Of a DNA stretch of 64,000 nucleotides, positions 1-13,331 are shown piece after piece. The DNA lies in assembly GCF_036373705.1 (NCBI RefSeq), contig NC_089856.1, forward strand, positions 32,026,298 to 32,090,297, in the 5' to 3' direction. The position numbers and the translations under genes were made by a program. The notes under the pieces were generated by a model. That model saw nothing but the letters and a program-made list of their open reading frames with translations, was not told where the DNA came from and ran no database searches. This DNA is from Amia ocellicauda. Its lineage: Eukaryota > Chordata > Actinopteri > Amiiformes > Amiidae. Every line of letters begins with the position of its first letter. Position 1 is the stretch's first letter.

Positions 1-789
1 TGACCTTGGCAATTGCTCTAAGCAAAGGGGAGATGGGACCATTTTTCCAGATCCCCCATGACTGCTGAAGGAATTTGTAGCTTGCAAATGTAACTGAGCA
101 TCCAACTCGGGTTGATGGAAAAGTCAAAAGTTCAAAAAAAGAAATGTACAGTAGTTCAATCTTTGAATGAAGAGTAGACGGTGTTCATTGTTCTCTTCAG
201 TAAGTAATTATATCAGCTTTCCAAATAAATAAATTAAAACAACTTAAAAAAACATTGGTCTTTCTGCTGCATACTGTGATTTCACTCAGATTTTATCATG
301 ATCTCCAGGTACAGACCTTTGCTTACCAGAAGCAAAAACTCACTCTTATTCTGAACTGAAAACAGGAGGAATTTGCCCTAACTACAGCCCCCGAGACTGA
401 ACAAACAGTAGCAGTGTGTGTAGGTGGACATGTGCAGGGCAATGTGTCGCGTGTCAGCAAGGGGCATCCCAACACACGGCACCAGAGGACATTCGATCTC
501 CATCTCAGAGAAACATTACAGAAGGGTGTGTCAGTGCCCAGAAACTCACAACACTCTTCGGCACACGGAAGGAGATAAAGCCTCAATTGTGCAAGTCCTG
601 GCAGCCCATTAGCTGTATTTTGTTTAGCAGTGGCATACAATTACAGTCATGTTTTCAAGGCACGTGACAGCTGAGCCTGTTACATGCTGAGACACACTCA
701 TTGGCGCTGCATACCGGAGAGGAATTCATTCTTCACTTTAAGCAAAACAAAATATAGTGGTTTACTGCGTTATCAGACTTGGAGTTAAA
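1..789. other. Intergenic, nothing recognised
   Basis: Short overlapping frames at 323-667 have no domain or splice context. In human the next gene on this side is ATP13A3; no exon of it was recognised here. Confidence -1.
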
Positions 790-1060
790 ACAAAAACACC
801 CCTTTTTAGAAAATGTTGACAATATATGTATATATTATAAATAAACAAAAAAACATGAAATGTGTTTGGTGACAGACAGGCTAACTGACTTGGTTAAAGA
901 AGTGTTCACCCTCCCGAGTCCATACTTAGTAGAACCACCTTTGGCAGCAATTACAGCTGTGAGGGAAAACAAAAATCCCATTGAAATGCATCATAATTTC
1001 AGTTTGTAACACGCCAAAATGTGAAAATGTCCAAGAAGGGTGAATACTTCCTGTAGCCAG
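790..1060. mobile_element. Tc1-derived internal deletion element (MITE-like)
   Basis: A stretch like the terminus of fish Tc1 elements (GTGTTCACCCTCCC ... AGAACCACCTTTGGCAGCAA ... TTACAGCTGTGAG) is followed directly by the opposite terminal region (TTGTAACACGCCAAAATGTG ... AAGGGTGAATACTT). No transposase body lies between, so this looks like a non-autonomous deletion derivative. Exact ends are uncertain. Confidence -1.
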
Positions 1061-2148
1061 CGTGTGTGTGTATTATGTCTATAAATACACAGTACACACA
1101 TTAAAACTTCAGTACTTAACACAGTAAATTCTTAATACTCCATTAATCATCTTAACAACATTGCTGGAATTTTTCAGAAGTGAAAACCAAGGGCTCAGAT
1201 GTTTGTAATGGTGGGGTTAGACAATGACATCTGATTGCATTAAATTATCCTGAAGGAAAAACAACAGCATATAGTGAACCTCAGAGAGAATCCATAGAAG
1301 AAGCTCAATAGTATGGTGCACAAAAACCAAAAGTACTAAAACCAATAGTACAATGAATAATATATACATAACTTTTCCAGCAGCTAATGGCTCAAACAAC
1401 ATTTCTCAAAATTGCTTTTGTCAGATCCCCCCCTTCCAGCATCAGTGTTGACAATGTACTGTGATGTCTAACTGAACTGAGCACGGAGCTCCTCTGGTAA
1501 TCCAATGGAAACAAAATGAATTAAGACGTTGATTGAATAGACACTATCACTTTTGTTAGTCTCTGTAAAAATCTGATTCTTTTTAATTACATTGTAAAGA
1601 CTTTTTAAACATCACCATCTGTGCTGGGAGCAAAGTATGATATTGCCTAGCCTAACTAGCACATCATTTAAAGTAAGGACAAGATTGTTCACATCCACCA
1701 TCAGTAATGTGCCAGATCCACCCTGCAAATTGCTAGGATGTGTCATTTGTGTCTATGTCCGTGAGCAATAAATGTTATACATTACTTGTTCATATTAAAT
1801 GCAAAATGTATAAGTGATTTGCAAAAATACAAAGATAAATTTTTAAAAACTACACAAATCTCTCTGCAACTATAAATAGGTAGTTCTGTTGACACAATGT
1901 GGTTACCTAGATTGGCTTTTTCTGGAGAAGGGTATTTCTAGTCTCATTTACTTTAGTTTACATTCAACATGATACGAGATCTGGTGACAACGTCACATGA
2001 CTAACAATGTATGAAAGCCTCAGCCACTGTAAAATATATCACATTGCTGATTTAAACCAGAAAAGCGAAAAGTACCAGTTCCCTAAGGTCACAGTGTCTC
2101 TTTTGTTCCTGTTCCACAATAGCTTTCAAATACTTAATTGGTCTAGTT

Positions 2149-3278
2149 CAGGGTTAGTCAACAGGCAGACCGCGGGCCAAATCCGGACCGCCAGATGCTT
2201 ATGACTGGACCGCGAGAATAATTTTAATTAACTTATTATCATGATTTTATTTATTTATTTATGTGTTGTTACGGAGGTTTGATGCACTCAGTGCTTGTTA
2301 TTGTGTGGAACCTAGTAATAGCCCTTCCTGGTTATTAGCCGATAGAGTGTGGCGTATTAATTTGGCATGTCCTATAGAGCCTGTGTTCAGAGAGCTGATT
2401 GCTCGCAGATTCCCGGTTTGGGAGTTTTTATAGACGGTCTCGACTGGGGCAAGAGTCACGGTGCCATAGCTTGTGTTCACCTAGGAACTCCAACATCAGC
2501 AGCGGAAAGAGCTGATTTCCAAAGAAGACGCATATTTCTAGCAGCACACAAATTGAGAGTTGTGCATCCTCACCTGCTTCAATTACAGAGACCCACCGAC
2601 ATAGATCTGTGATTCAAAAGCACCAGGAACCGCATCTAGTTAGCTGCACAATATCGGCTGATGTGTGATTTTTCTCTGGTGATATGTGGTTGTGAAGCAA
2701 AGATATGTTTGAGTCCAAATCTGCCGGATTTCATGGAGATTTTGAGCTAAGTTTTACAACTTCGAAATGACTCAGAATCGCACATTTCAGGTCTCCATTT
2801 GTCAAAATCTTCTGGGGTTGTACCCCCAGAGCCCCCACCCTAAATTATGTCATCCTCTCTGCCCTCATTTTCATAATAAATTGTGTGCAGTGCACAGTGG
2901 GACAAAGGGGAAAATGCTAAAGACTTGAATCTAATAAGACACAAAATGATTGAAAGTGTCTATTATGTTTTTCTATATGCCTACAATATTCTTTAACAAA
3001 TTAAAAGTGGTCTGAAACTGTTTTAATACTAATATTTACATGTATATAAACGTTTTATTTTTGTACTTTGTCAAATGAATGTACTAAATATAAGCAATGG
3101 GGTATGTTACTAATTCACAGAATTGTGTGTGTGTGTGTGTGTGTGTGTGTCTGTGTTGGAAAGGGTTATTTGACGGTGTGACACCCCCCCCCCCCCCCCC
3201 GCTCCTCTGATGTGCGGACCTTGACTATACCTTGACCAAGAAATTTGGACCCTGACACAAAATAATTAACTACCCCTG
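2149..3278. mobile_element. hAT-type element with 8-bp target duplication
   Basis: Direct repeats GTCTAGTT at 2141-2148 and 3279-3286 flank a 1130-bp insert. Its ends are imperfect inverted repeats: CAGGGTTAGTCAAC at the left and the inverse of CAGGGGTAGTTAATT at the right. An 8-bp duplication with CAGGG ends is diagnostic of the hAT superfamily. I recognise no transposase inside. It contains a (TG)n run (about 3124-3150) and a C17 run (3184-3200). Confidence -1.
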
Positions 3279-3286
3279 GTCTAGTT

Positions 3287-6200
3287 AAAAGTTACTTATA
3301 AATATGAATCACATGTTCCAGGATTCTGACCCCACTGTGGTAAACATTAATAATCATAGGATTTGAATGTGTAAATGTATCAAAATGAAGGGAAAAAAAA
3401 AAAACATTAAGAAAAAGTCTCGAATAAATGTTTGTGATCTGCTCATATTCAGAAAATGTTTGTAGTACTGCAAAGACCAACCGTAGACAATTATTAGTTT
3501 AACACTGTCATTATCAGGTTCAAACACTCCATCAACAAATAAAGAGTAATGGCTGCACTGAAAGGGATACTGACACAAGGAGGCTAATCTGCTATTAGAG
3601 AAGCTTTCTTGGGCAGGGAGGGCTTATTGTGCTCCTCAAGGGCCACAGTTCAGCAGCCTTGCCACAGTAGGCCTCTTTAACTCATCACCTGCTTAAGACA
3701 AACAATGGGTACAAGGGGTCAAATTAGGCGATAATTGGTCTCAGCTAGGTATACAAAACTGTGTGGCAATGGTAGGACCACAGCCACACCTATTTCTCTC
3801 GACATCTCATTCATGCATCGCTCCTATCATGCCCACACAAAGGCTGCAACATGGAGCTACTGTTAACTTGATATTCTAATTTCAGACAGAGACAGTACAA
3901 AAGTGACTTTCCTGTAGTTTGAAGGAGGAAGAAACTGGAATTTCAACCATGATGGGGAAAAGTATGCTCTGTAATCCTGATACTTTGTGATCACATTTCA
4001 TCTCAGTCAGCCTTTAAAACTCTTTGAAGACGCCAAAGCGGATGGATTGGTTAGCTTGCAAAACTATCGAAGACAAAACAACCACCTTAAATGGAGCAGA
4101 GTACATGTAATAGGAAGTGCAGCAAGTACAAACAAAACAGGAAAACGCAGATCTAAACTTTGCCTTTAAGCACCATTGTTTGGATGCCATCCAGCTAATA
4201 ATCTCTTGAAGAACTAGACTCAGGAGAGTCTGCGGACTGATTGGATAGCTCCTGGAATAACCCCAATTCTTTCCGAGCAGACTTAGCTGCTGCGTCATTT
4301 CTCAGCAATCTGGGATTTATGCAGACACTGGTTCCTATTGAATTTCAGGATGGTGGATACATTTGCAGCATTTTTCTTGCATATGTCCTAGAGGCACTGT
4401 CAAGTCTCAGTGCCTGGCTGAGGCAAACTGTTTACCTCAATGAGCCGCTCTTGTGAGATAGCCAGGACACACAGAGGAACCATCTTCAGAACAAATTAGC
4501 CTGTTCTTGTATTCCCCCCCAAATACACCCCTCAGTTAAGGATTTTTAACCATAAACAAATATACATTAAGACACTAAAAACAACTTAATGGGTAGATGC
4601 CATTAACAAAAAGAATAACATAATGCACTAAGTTCAGAATATGAGGTATTCAGAGAAAGTGTACAAAATGTAACACCTAAAAGTACTAAACATGAAACAA
4701 GCGGTCTTAGGACAGGCTTCTAAGAAAACAGAATACAAGAAAGCACGTGCAACTGTAATGACAAGCTGAAGCAAAAAAATAATTGAAGTCAAGAGTAAAA
4801 ATAAATAACTAATTACATAAGTGTATATCTATTGTTTTCAAATGGCCTGTTTCCTACTCATCATTTGTTCTCCTATAATGACCAGTAGACAAAGACAAAC
4901 CTGTACATTTTCTCTGTACTTTCGCAATAGGAGCTTCTGTATGAGTTTGTTTAAAGGCTGCATTTCTCAAATACCATAGCCAACTTCTTAAATGGATAGC
5001 ATCTCATCAGCTGGATGGTAATTTGCTCCTTACTCCCTTTCATGAATATAAGACTAGGTACAACATATGACTGTAATGCGTTGGATCATTTGATATTGCT
5101 TTAAACATAATTATAACCCTAGCAACACCCAAGTATTTAAATACTAGTTTTCACTAAGCTATATGGGCTATGTTGGCACAGTATGTATGGAAACTGTACA
5201 TCCCTGATTAATAATTTTATTCCCCCACCATTATTTCCTGTATTACTGCAATACTGTGCCCTTCTCCTATGGCTGTGTAAACTCTCAGTCCAAATCCCAG
5301 TGGAAATAAGCATTGTTTACCATCTTAGGTTTGTTCGGCAGTTGTCCACTAAGATACCATTCTTTAGTTACACACACACACACACACACACACAAAACAC
5401 ATTAGAAGCAACTTTAGAAAGAAAGGCTGCTATAAAACCTACTTTTTCTCATAAACCTGGATTAAATCAACTGTGATGCACCTACCTGTCATAAATTCCA
5501 CAATCAGTCCTTCACAAAATCTCACCTTCTCATGTCGATGTGAGAAACTTCTAGAAATAAAGCTGGCATCCAGTCACACATTTGGAATGTACTATTTGTG
5601 TGTGTGATGAATTTATGATTTCATCTAGGCTAAAGACTCATTTCAATGCAATGATTTCAAAGATCATACCATGATGAACATACTGTGCTGAAGTCAGTGA
5701 GACAAAATGTGCTCCATAAAACTTAAATGAGAATATCTGACATGGACAAATATCAAATAGCAGGTCTGCAGCTGTGAAAACATTGTGATCGACTATATCA
5801 CACAGACACTTTGATACTGGCCCCTTCAGAAAACCCTCTGCCACTTTTAATAATCAAATGGGGTTCCTGATGAGGCTTACAGAAGAGTTCTTCAAAAGCT
5901 TTTATGTTGAGGATTCAACCAGTAGAAGCTATTTTATAATCCATGTAAGCTCCAGCAGCTCTTTTCTAAGATTACAAGAAAAAAAAAAAATCATATGAAG
6001 AGCTTGGCTTAACAATGTCAACAACCGATTTAATCTTCTGATGTCACTTCATAACATGGATGTCAAGATGCAGCAGTATGCTTTAAAAACCTGTGACAAA
6101 TTGCAGACATTTGTTTCTAGTAAATTTCAGAGGGAAACAGGTTCCCTCCTCCTAGGTGAATGTGCAAGTTCAGACGATCATCTAATATACCTACAGCTGG

Positions 6201-8530
6201 TTTCACTGACTTTGATTACCACTAGTCTTACACAAATCTACAGAAAACATTGGGTAGTTCAAGATTAGTGCTAATCTGGGCCCATTATGTCCTGCTTTGA
6301 AAACTGTTTCATGCAGAGTATACCAGCTAAATAAAGAAATAACACATTAATAGTTTTGGAATGATATTAAATATAATCTATTCCAAAAAGTATTATTCTA
6401 AACACCCTCAAAATGTAATTTCATTCTAGATCGCTTGTCCCAACTATAGTTTATTAATGGAAATAAAAATAAAAATTTGTTTTTGTTTTGTTTTCTTGCT
6501 TGGTATATTTTAAAGCAAAACTACCAGTTAAGAGTTACCTAGTTAACTATAGCAATTAAATGTATTTTTATGGATAGACTGCACAGGGTATTAGCACCAG
6601 CTTAAAGTAAATGTACTGAACTCTTTTCTTCTATTATGTACTTAGAGGAGAAGATTGTCTGAATTGAAATGAAGACATTAACAGTTATACAAGCAGGTTT
6701 CAGTGAACCCACACGTGTACAAAAATATCCTTGTGTAAAATCTGGTAACTAAAAGGTGTTTAGAGCAAGATGGTGAAGCAGGCCATTTCTGTTGTCAATT
6801 CAGGATGTGGAGTTTGAAGCCCTTACTTCTGTTCATATAAATACCCCCGGGTCTGGCTCCCAGCATGGTCCTGTAGGACACTAGCAACATGACTGAGAAT
6901 AAGGAAAATCAAAGCAGAAACTTTTCATTTAAAATAATCAAACTCCAATACTAACATCAATGGTTGACACTCCTGATATGTTACTATTTAATTAAAATCT
7001 GAAAACTCTAACATCAGAAGTGTGAAGATCAACTTTGGAAAGATTTGTTTCCAATATTTGCATCAAAGCAGGTGAAACAGTGTAGAGGCCGGGGTGCTTG
7101 GCTCCCCCCGACATTTTGCAGTTTTCTTGTTGTTGATATTTTATTTTTTATTCCATTTAGATACAACTCAAAATGTGTCCTGTAATAAGATAACAATATC
7201 TGCTGTATAGGCAGTCTTATTAGGCCAATCCGTGTTGTCACATTCATAACCTCATGTGGATCCCTCTTCATGGTGCATGTATAGTTTATAGATGATAACA
7301 CATATAGAAAAAGGAGAACACATGGTAGTAACAAAGTAACATTCACAAGCACCAATTAACTGTACCAAAACTCAAACTATTATAATTAGATAGAACTTAT
7401 TGACTATCCCATACTGCACAAACACACATAAATGGGGGAATAAAACTAATAAACCTGTCACACTATGGCCAATATAAAGGTGGAGACTCACAAAACCCTT
7501 GATGTTAATACAAAACTGAAGCAATGTAGACCTAAAATAACCATAAGACCTAAGTAAGGAGGACTGCTATGCACCCAATATACCTGGATGGGTGTGAGCC
7601 TGACAACTGTGGATCCAGCTCGCTCACTGGAAGTTTTTGTAGCACAATGCCTGTACATCAATAGTTGTATTAATAATATTTGTTGGCTGAGGGGCAGGAT
7701 TGAGCCTACTGATGTACAATTTTTTTGATCATGTACTATGCAACACCTCAGATGCATGCTTTAATAGGTATTACAAATTGTCTTTGTGCAGGTAAAGACT
7801 AGTGTAATGTGGGGACCACTAGTCAGTGGCATTCAAGTAATAAAATAATAATAATTGGAATAAATACTGCTCACATTTTATTTGTTTTATTGCCAAGACC
7901 ATTTCAGGAAATTGCAGTCCTGATATTGCAAGTATTTCATCAATGGCATGATGCAAACAGATAACCTAGCCATACATCTGCAATGCTTACAACATCGTTG
8001 ATTAAGTATTGTACAACAAGATGAAACATTGCCAAGGGTGTTGAAATAGTTTCATTGTAAAGGACACCAGCAATGTTTAATGTAATGTAATTAGGTCTGT
8101 ATAATGTCAGATAAATAAAACACAAATTAGAAAACTAAATGTTAGTGTGGGGTACACCTGTTTAACATTTTCTAATTAATTCTGATTTGACTGCATCTGT
8201 ACCCAACTATACACGTCAATTATAATGAATGGTTTATAAATAGTGATGCACACCTGTTTATGTTGTCTTTGGGGAAGGGCAGGGGCACAGCTTAATTTCA
8301 TGTTTTTATTATTGTAGAATCAAAGTACAAATTTGACTTAAAAGTACAAAGTATCTGATTCAGGGTCAAAATGTATTTACTAAAAATAATAATAATAATA
8401 AATTTAAAAAAATTAACACGTCTGCACATTTACTAAAGAGCCAACAGAACCACACTATTGCTAAATTGGTTAATGGCAATGCCTTCTACCATGACATCAC
8501 AATTTTGGCTGCAGATTAAGCTAGGTCGCG
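3287..8530. other. Intergenic, one exon-like stretch, otherwise nothing recognised
   Basis: AT-rich DNA. About 4200-4445 on the minus strand looks coding-like (see findings). The rest holds only a CA repeat and short homopolymer runs. Confidence -1.
5370..5394. repeat. (CA)n microsatellite
   Basis: About 25 bp of CA. Confidence -1.
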
Positions 8531-8640
8531 TTCTTGCAGCGCAGATGTCCGCAGTGATGAGCGCAACCTGCACAATCCCAGCGATCCCATTGGTGGAGCC
8601 GCGCAGAACTGCGGACATCTGCGTGACCATAGCTCCACGC
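8531..8640. repeat. GC-rich inverted repeat (palindromic element), copy 1
   Basis: Perfect 16-bp arms CGCAGATGTCCGCAGT (8540-8555) and ACTGCGGACATCTGCG (8608-8623) around a 52-bp centre that contains GATCCCATTGGTGGA. The centre is shared with 29085-29124. CpG-rich against AT-rich flanks. Confidence -1.
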
Positions 8641-9029
8641 AGAATACATCACCCGGAATTTACGTAGACTATATGTACCACAGAAGCACGCTGTATACCA
8701 GTTATACGACATGTATTTTGTAAGAAAATATATATTTATTTAATTATACAAAAGGTATGGGAAGAGTATATAATCACTTATTTACGTTTTTATGTGTGAA
8801 TATTAATATATTAATATATATTGTAAACATTTGGAGGGGTTATCATATTATAGAAAGCTGCAACTGACATGTAGGCCGAGAGACGTAAGTTGACAGAACA
8901 GGTAGGTCGACCGACGTGTAACACGGTGTACCATCCAAAAATAATAATACTGAAGAAAAACAAAAACACTGAGCAGCATATCTTTAGGCAACACAATCGC
9001 CAACAGCCAGGGAAACAAGACGAGCATTT

Positions 9030-9350
9030 AAAATGGCAGAGACGCTTTCATTTTCAAGAGGTTTCACCCGTCTGCCATCAATCACGCGTAGCAGCAGCAG
9101 CACACCACGTTTCTGAGGCTCAGAGAGGGAGGTGAATGAATTTGACTTTTCCGGAGGAGCTCAGCATGTAAATGTGTGACACATGGAGACAACACATAGT
9201 GTACATAGCTATGGATGAAACCACCGACACCGTCACTAATCTGTACAGGCTACGGCTGTCAACAGACTCCTATAAGAAACTATGTATGGAGGGGCTTCAT
9301 AAATGGTCTGAATGTCACAAAACGATCATAATAATATGTTCGTCGTTTGG
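9030..9350 (+). pseudogene. Possible hAT transposase relic
   Basis: MDETTDT followed by LRLSTDS resembles the 'DETTD...LSTD' block of one hAT transposase group. Only short matches are visible and the frame is broken; low confidence. Confidence -1.
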
Positions 9351-9415
9351 ACACCTAGACATCCTTTGTCTAACTGTGGCATCGAGAGGACAACCATGCA
9401 ACCCCCACTTCCGTG

Positions 9416-9438
9416 ACACACACACACACACACACACA
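9416..9438. repeat. (CA)n microsatellite
   Basis: About 23 bp of CA. Confidence -1.
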
Positions 9439-9439
9439 T

Positions 9440-11584
9440 ACAGATAAGTACATTCATAAGCAGACGCATGGCTGATGACTGTTACACTTGCAGCGCCGAG
9501 ACAAAAAAAGAGGGGAAATCATGGACACTTACCCAGTTAAACCGGGACTCTGCGTGTATCACCTGAGAGTCATGCTGTGGCTGAACCAGGTTTTGAAGAA
9601 AGACGTGTTGAAAGACGCACTCTGTCCACCTAGATGGCAATGTGGCCGCGGCACCCTGCAATATTGCTAGTTCAAGTTGGCTGGGAAAGCAAGCAAGCCG
9701 CTTGACTGCCTGAAACTGGCTTGCCTGCTAATGCAGTCAGAGGAAGTGAGCAGCAGGATGTGAGGTCACTTGAGAACCCACTGGAGAATAGATAGACCTT
9801 TTTTTTGCACATGTCTCTGAAAGGTTCTGTGATGATGCAGCATGTTCGACCTTGTATATAAGTGTGACATTATATTTGTATTGAAACGGTGTCTTGAAGG
9901 AGATGGGTGGCGGTCACCCACTCATTACACTGAATGTTTTGCCAACGTGGAGCAGTTCATGATGTAATCCATGTATTAGGTATTGCTTTAAAATGAGTTT
10001 ATATATATCTAGCAAATGCGCAAGAACGTTTTTGCAAACATTTACTAGATCTACTAGAGGCTTTTTTCATTATTTTGTGTGGGCAATCCCTAAGTCCTTA
10101 TGTATGGATACTGTAAGGTGAACGCTTGAACGTTACCTCATGAACACATTGAGAGATCCCAAAGATGAACATACTCATTGCTCCAGTTCTCGACATTCAA
10201 ATCCACACTCATTCTGCCGTTTGTAAAGATGTTTCCCCTAACATGCACAAAATGTCCACAAAAATACACCAAAGCTGTGATTGACAGACCTGCTTTAAAG
10301 AGTGGGTGAAATGTCATGTCCTGAGGCATCACATCCCCACTCTCTCATCACACCAATATGAATGACTGCGGCCTTCTGTATTGACATTTGTTATGGATTA
10401 ACAAAAGCACAGCTTGAGCACAGCCATCTGAGCATTACGATTGCCGTCATGCAAGAGAGAAAAAAAAAGGCAATGTTTGTCAATGCTGATTAATGGACAT
10501 CATAACTGCAGCTCGGTACCTGTTCCTTGTATAAAAGAGGAAATCACTCTGTAAACTCTCAGTCTTGTGAATACCCAACAGAGTAGAAATGGGTATTTCC
10601 GTATCTTTTGATATAATGGTTGCAGAGCAGAGAGAAAGTAAGTTTAAGAAAAGTGCCAATATTGCATATGGTCATGGTGCTTCAGCTGTTTACATCACCA
10701 AACTTTTCTCTTGCATTGTTCACATTAGTTTTTCAACTAATAAGTTGTGACTGGGAAAATCCTAGTGAATGGACATCTAACAAATGGCTTGCTAGTTTAT
10801 TCAATATATCCTCCAGACCATGTTTTAAAAAGTGTCAACAATTAATTTCATTATACAAATTTTCCAAGTGTCCTCTGTTCCTAGTAACTGTATCAAATTT
10901 TATATAATGGTTTTGATTACATTTGTCAAATCCCTTAAACTTACGTAAGTCTTTTTTGTTCATGGCTAAAGAGATTATGTATATCAGACTATATACCCTA
11001 CTAGTATTTCTCTTTTTACTGTTGTCTTTCAATAGGAGTTGAATTGTGTACCATGGCAACCAAAGGAGAATAGAATAATTTTAATGAGATTACACTACAA
11101 CTTGTCCACCCTTAATTATATTTTACCATGTGTTACTGTATATCCAGGAATTGTAGTCTTCTTCCTACATTACAATTAATATAATGAGGTCACTTAATGA
11201 TAAATTAGAGTTGACTCAAACTAATCAGTTGCAGAACTTAATAATGTTTTTTTTTTTTTCCACACACATATATACATAGTGCACAAAAGCAGCCTTGTCC
11301 TGTGAACTTTAAGTGGTCCTATTTCTGGGCCTGTTTCTCTCTTTTGCCTGTTGCTTTATTTTAGGTTTTGAACACTATGTTATAGGTCACATTGTAAAGA
11401 TTGGTACATGGACAGGGTTCTCATACAAGCAAAAGTCATTCAACCAGCACCAATACATCCCTCAGTACTTACGTATCCCCCCCAAACACTTCCTTGTAAT
11501 ATAGGAACCTCCACCCAATAAGGAACATGTACTTAGCATTTCCCTGATGATTTACTTACCTGTGCAGGAGCCAGCTGTATCCTG
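9440..11584. other. Intergenic, nothing firm
   Basis: Low-complexity AT-rich DNA with short frames. A 64-codon minus-strand frame at 10138-10332 has no supported family. Confidence -1.
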
Positions 11585-11722
11585 GAACCTGTATTATGTT
11601 TCCACAATCTTAACAACCAGAAAAAAACTACAATGCTCAGTATCCCTTATACTGGGTATGGGCTAATGAGAGAGTTGGACCCTTATGTGCCGACCTTCCC
11701 ATATTGTACCAAGCACTTTACC

Positions 11723-11725
<3 letters not shown>

Positions 11726-11764
<39 letters not shown>
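11726..11764. repeat. (TA)n microsatellite
   Basis: About 39 bp of TA, the insertion site of transposon copy 1. Confidence -1.
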
Positions 11765-11767
<3 letters not shown>

Positions 11768-12985
11768 TCACCTAAAGGATTATTAGGAACACCTGTTCAA
11801 TTTCTCATTAATGCAATCATCTAACCAACCAATCACATGGCAGTTGCTTCAATGCATTTAGGGGTGTGGTCCTGGTCAAGACAATCTCCTGAACTCCAAA
11901 CTGAATGTCTGAATGGGAAAGAAAGGTGATTTAAGCAATTTTGAGCATGGCATGGTTGTTGGTGCCAGACGGGCCGGTCTGAGTATTTCACAATCTGCTC
12001 AGTTACTGGGATTTTCACGCACAACCATTTCTAGGGTTTACAAAGAATGGTGTGAAAAGGGAAAAACATCCAGTATGCGGCAGTCCTGTGGGCGAAAATG
12101 CCTTGTTGATGCTAGAGGTCAGAGGAGAATGGGCCGACTGATTCAAGCTGATAGAAGAGAAACTTTGACTGAAATAACCACTCGTTACAACCGAGGTATG
12201 GAGCAAAGCATTTGTGAAGCCACAACACGTACAACCTTGAGGCGGATGGGCTACAACAGCAGAAGACCCCACCGGGTACCACTCATCTCTACTACAAATA
12301 GGAAAAAGAGGCTACAATTTGCACAAGCTCACCAAAATTGGACAGTTGAAGACTGGAAAAATGTTGCCTGGTCTGATGAGTCTCGATTTCTGTTGAGACA
12401 TTCAGATGGTAGAGTCAGAATTTGGCGTAAACAGAATGAGAACATGGATCCATCATGCCTTGTTACCACTGTGCAGGCTGGTGGTGGTGGTGTAATGGTG
12501 TGGGGGATGTTTTCTTGGCACACTTTAGGCCCCTTAGTGCCAATTGGGCATCGTTTAAATGCCACGGCCTACCTGAGCATTGTTTCTGACCATGTCCATC
12601 CCTTTATGACCACCATGTACCCATCCTCTGATGGCTACTTCCAGCAGGATAATGCACCATGTCACAAAGGTCGAATCATTTCAAATTGGTTTCTTGAACA
12701 TGACAATGAGTTCACTGTACTAAACTGGCCCCCACAGTCACTAGATCTCAACCCAATAGAGCATCTTTGGGATGTGGTGGAACGGGAGCTTCGTGCCCTG
12801 GATGTGCATCCCACAAATCTCCATCAACTGCAAGATGCTATCCTATCAATATGGGCCAACATTTCTAAAGAATGCTTTCAGCACCTTGTTGAATCAATGC
12901 CACGTAGAATTAAGGCAGTTCTGAAGGCGAAAGGGGGTCAAACACAGTATTAGTATGGTGTTCCTAATAATCCTTTAGGTGAGTA
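11765..12985 (+). mobile_element. Tc1/mariner DNA transposon, DD36E (Incomer-like), copy 1
   Basis: Complete 1221-bp element. The left terminal repeat begins CACTCACCTAAAGG and the right end is its inverse except for the last base. It lies inside a (TA)n tract on both sides, with a TA at each boundary as expected for this superfamily. It is absent from the paralogous place in the neighbouring duplicate (about 14266-14307), so it arrived after that duplication or was lost from the other copy. Related copies lie at 20675-21895 and 56527-57747. Confidence -1.
11913..12953 (+). CDS. Tc1/mariner transposase, 346 aa, intact frame (copy 1)
   Basis: The frame runs from MGKKGDLSNF to QTQY without a stop. 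An N-terminal helix-turn-helix region (about 25-45, [20 protein letters not shown]) should bind the terminal repeats. The catalytic triad is D155 (AWSDESRF), D246 (FQQDNAP) and E283 (NPIEHLW). There are 36 residues between the second D and the E, against 34 in classical Tc1. Copy-specific changes against the other two are H12, E83, E97 and L277 (SLDLNPIE where the others have SPDLNPIE). The proline at 277 belongs to a motif conserved across Tc1 transposases, so activity of this copy is doubtful. Inference: potentially coding, recently active family. Confidence -1.
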   Translation: MGKKGDLSNFEHGMVVGARRAGLSISQSAQLLGFSRTTISRVYKEWCEKGKTSSMRQSCGRKCLVDARGQRRMGRLIQADRRETLTEITTRYNRGMEQSICEATTRTTLRRMGYNSRRPHRVPLISTTNRKKRLQFAQAHQNWTVEDWKNVAWSDESRFLLRHSDGRVRIWRKQNENMDPSCLVTTVQAGGGGVMVWGMFSWHTLGPLVPIGHRLNATAYLSIVSDHVHPFMTTMYPSSDGYFQQDNAPCHKGRIISNWFLEHDNEFTVLNWPPQSLDLNPIEHLWDVVERELRALDVHPTNLHQLQDAILSIWANISKECFQHLVESMPRRIKAVLKAKGGQTQY

Positions 12986-13004
12986 TATATATATATATAT
13001 ACAC

Positions 13005-13331
13005 ACACTACCGTTCAAAAGTTTGGTGTCACTTAGAAATTTCATTGTTTTCCATGACAACATACATGAAATGAGTTTAAATAGGAAATATAGTCATTGA
13101 CAAGGTTAGAAATAATGATTTTTTATTGAAATAATAATTATGTCCTTCAAACTTAGCAATTACAGCCTTGCAGACCTTTGGCATTCTAGTTGTGAATTTG
13201 TTGAGGTAATCTGAAGAGATTTCACCCCATGCTTCCTGAAGCACCTCCCACAAGCTGGATTGGCTTGATGGGCACTTCTTATATACCATACGGTCAAGCT
13301 GCTCCCACAACAACTCAATAGGGTTGAGATC
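13005..13331 (-). mobile_element. Tc1-like transposon, truncated copy
   Basis: The left terminal repeat (CACACTACCGTTCAAAAG) and the 3' part of the transposase gene on the minus strand are kept (SSQSSLWEVLQEAWGEIS, TRMPKVCKAVIAKFEGHNYYF). The element then stops abruptly inside LNPIELLWEQLD at 13331, where duplicated flank begins. It is the truncated duplicate of 14308-15618. Here the tryptophan codon of EAWGE is intact, while the longer copy has TGA at that place. Confidence -1.

Noticed and set aside
10138..10332. 64-codon minus-strand frame with a faint galectin-like pattern (HVRGNIFTNGRMSVDLNV)
   Set aside because: The match needs an internal insertion and lacks the diagnostic galectin residues; no flanking exons seen.
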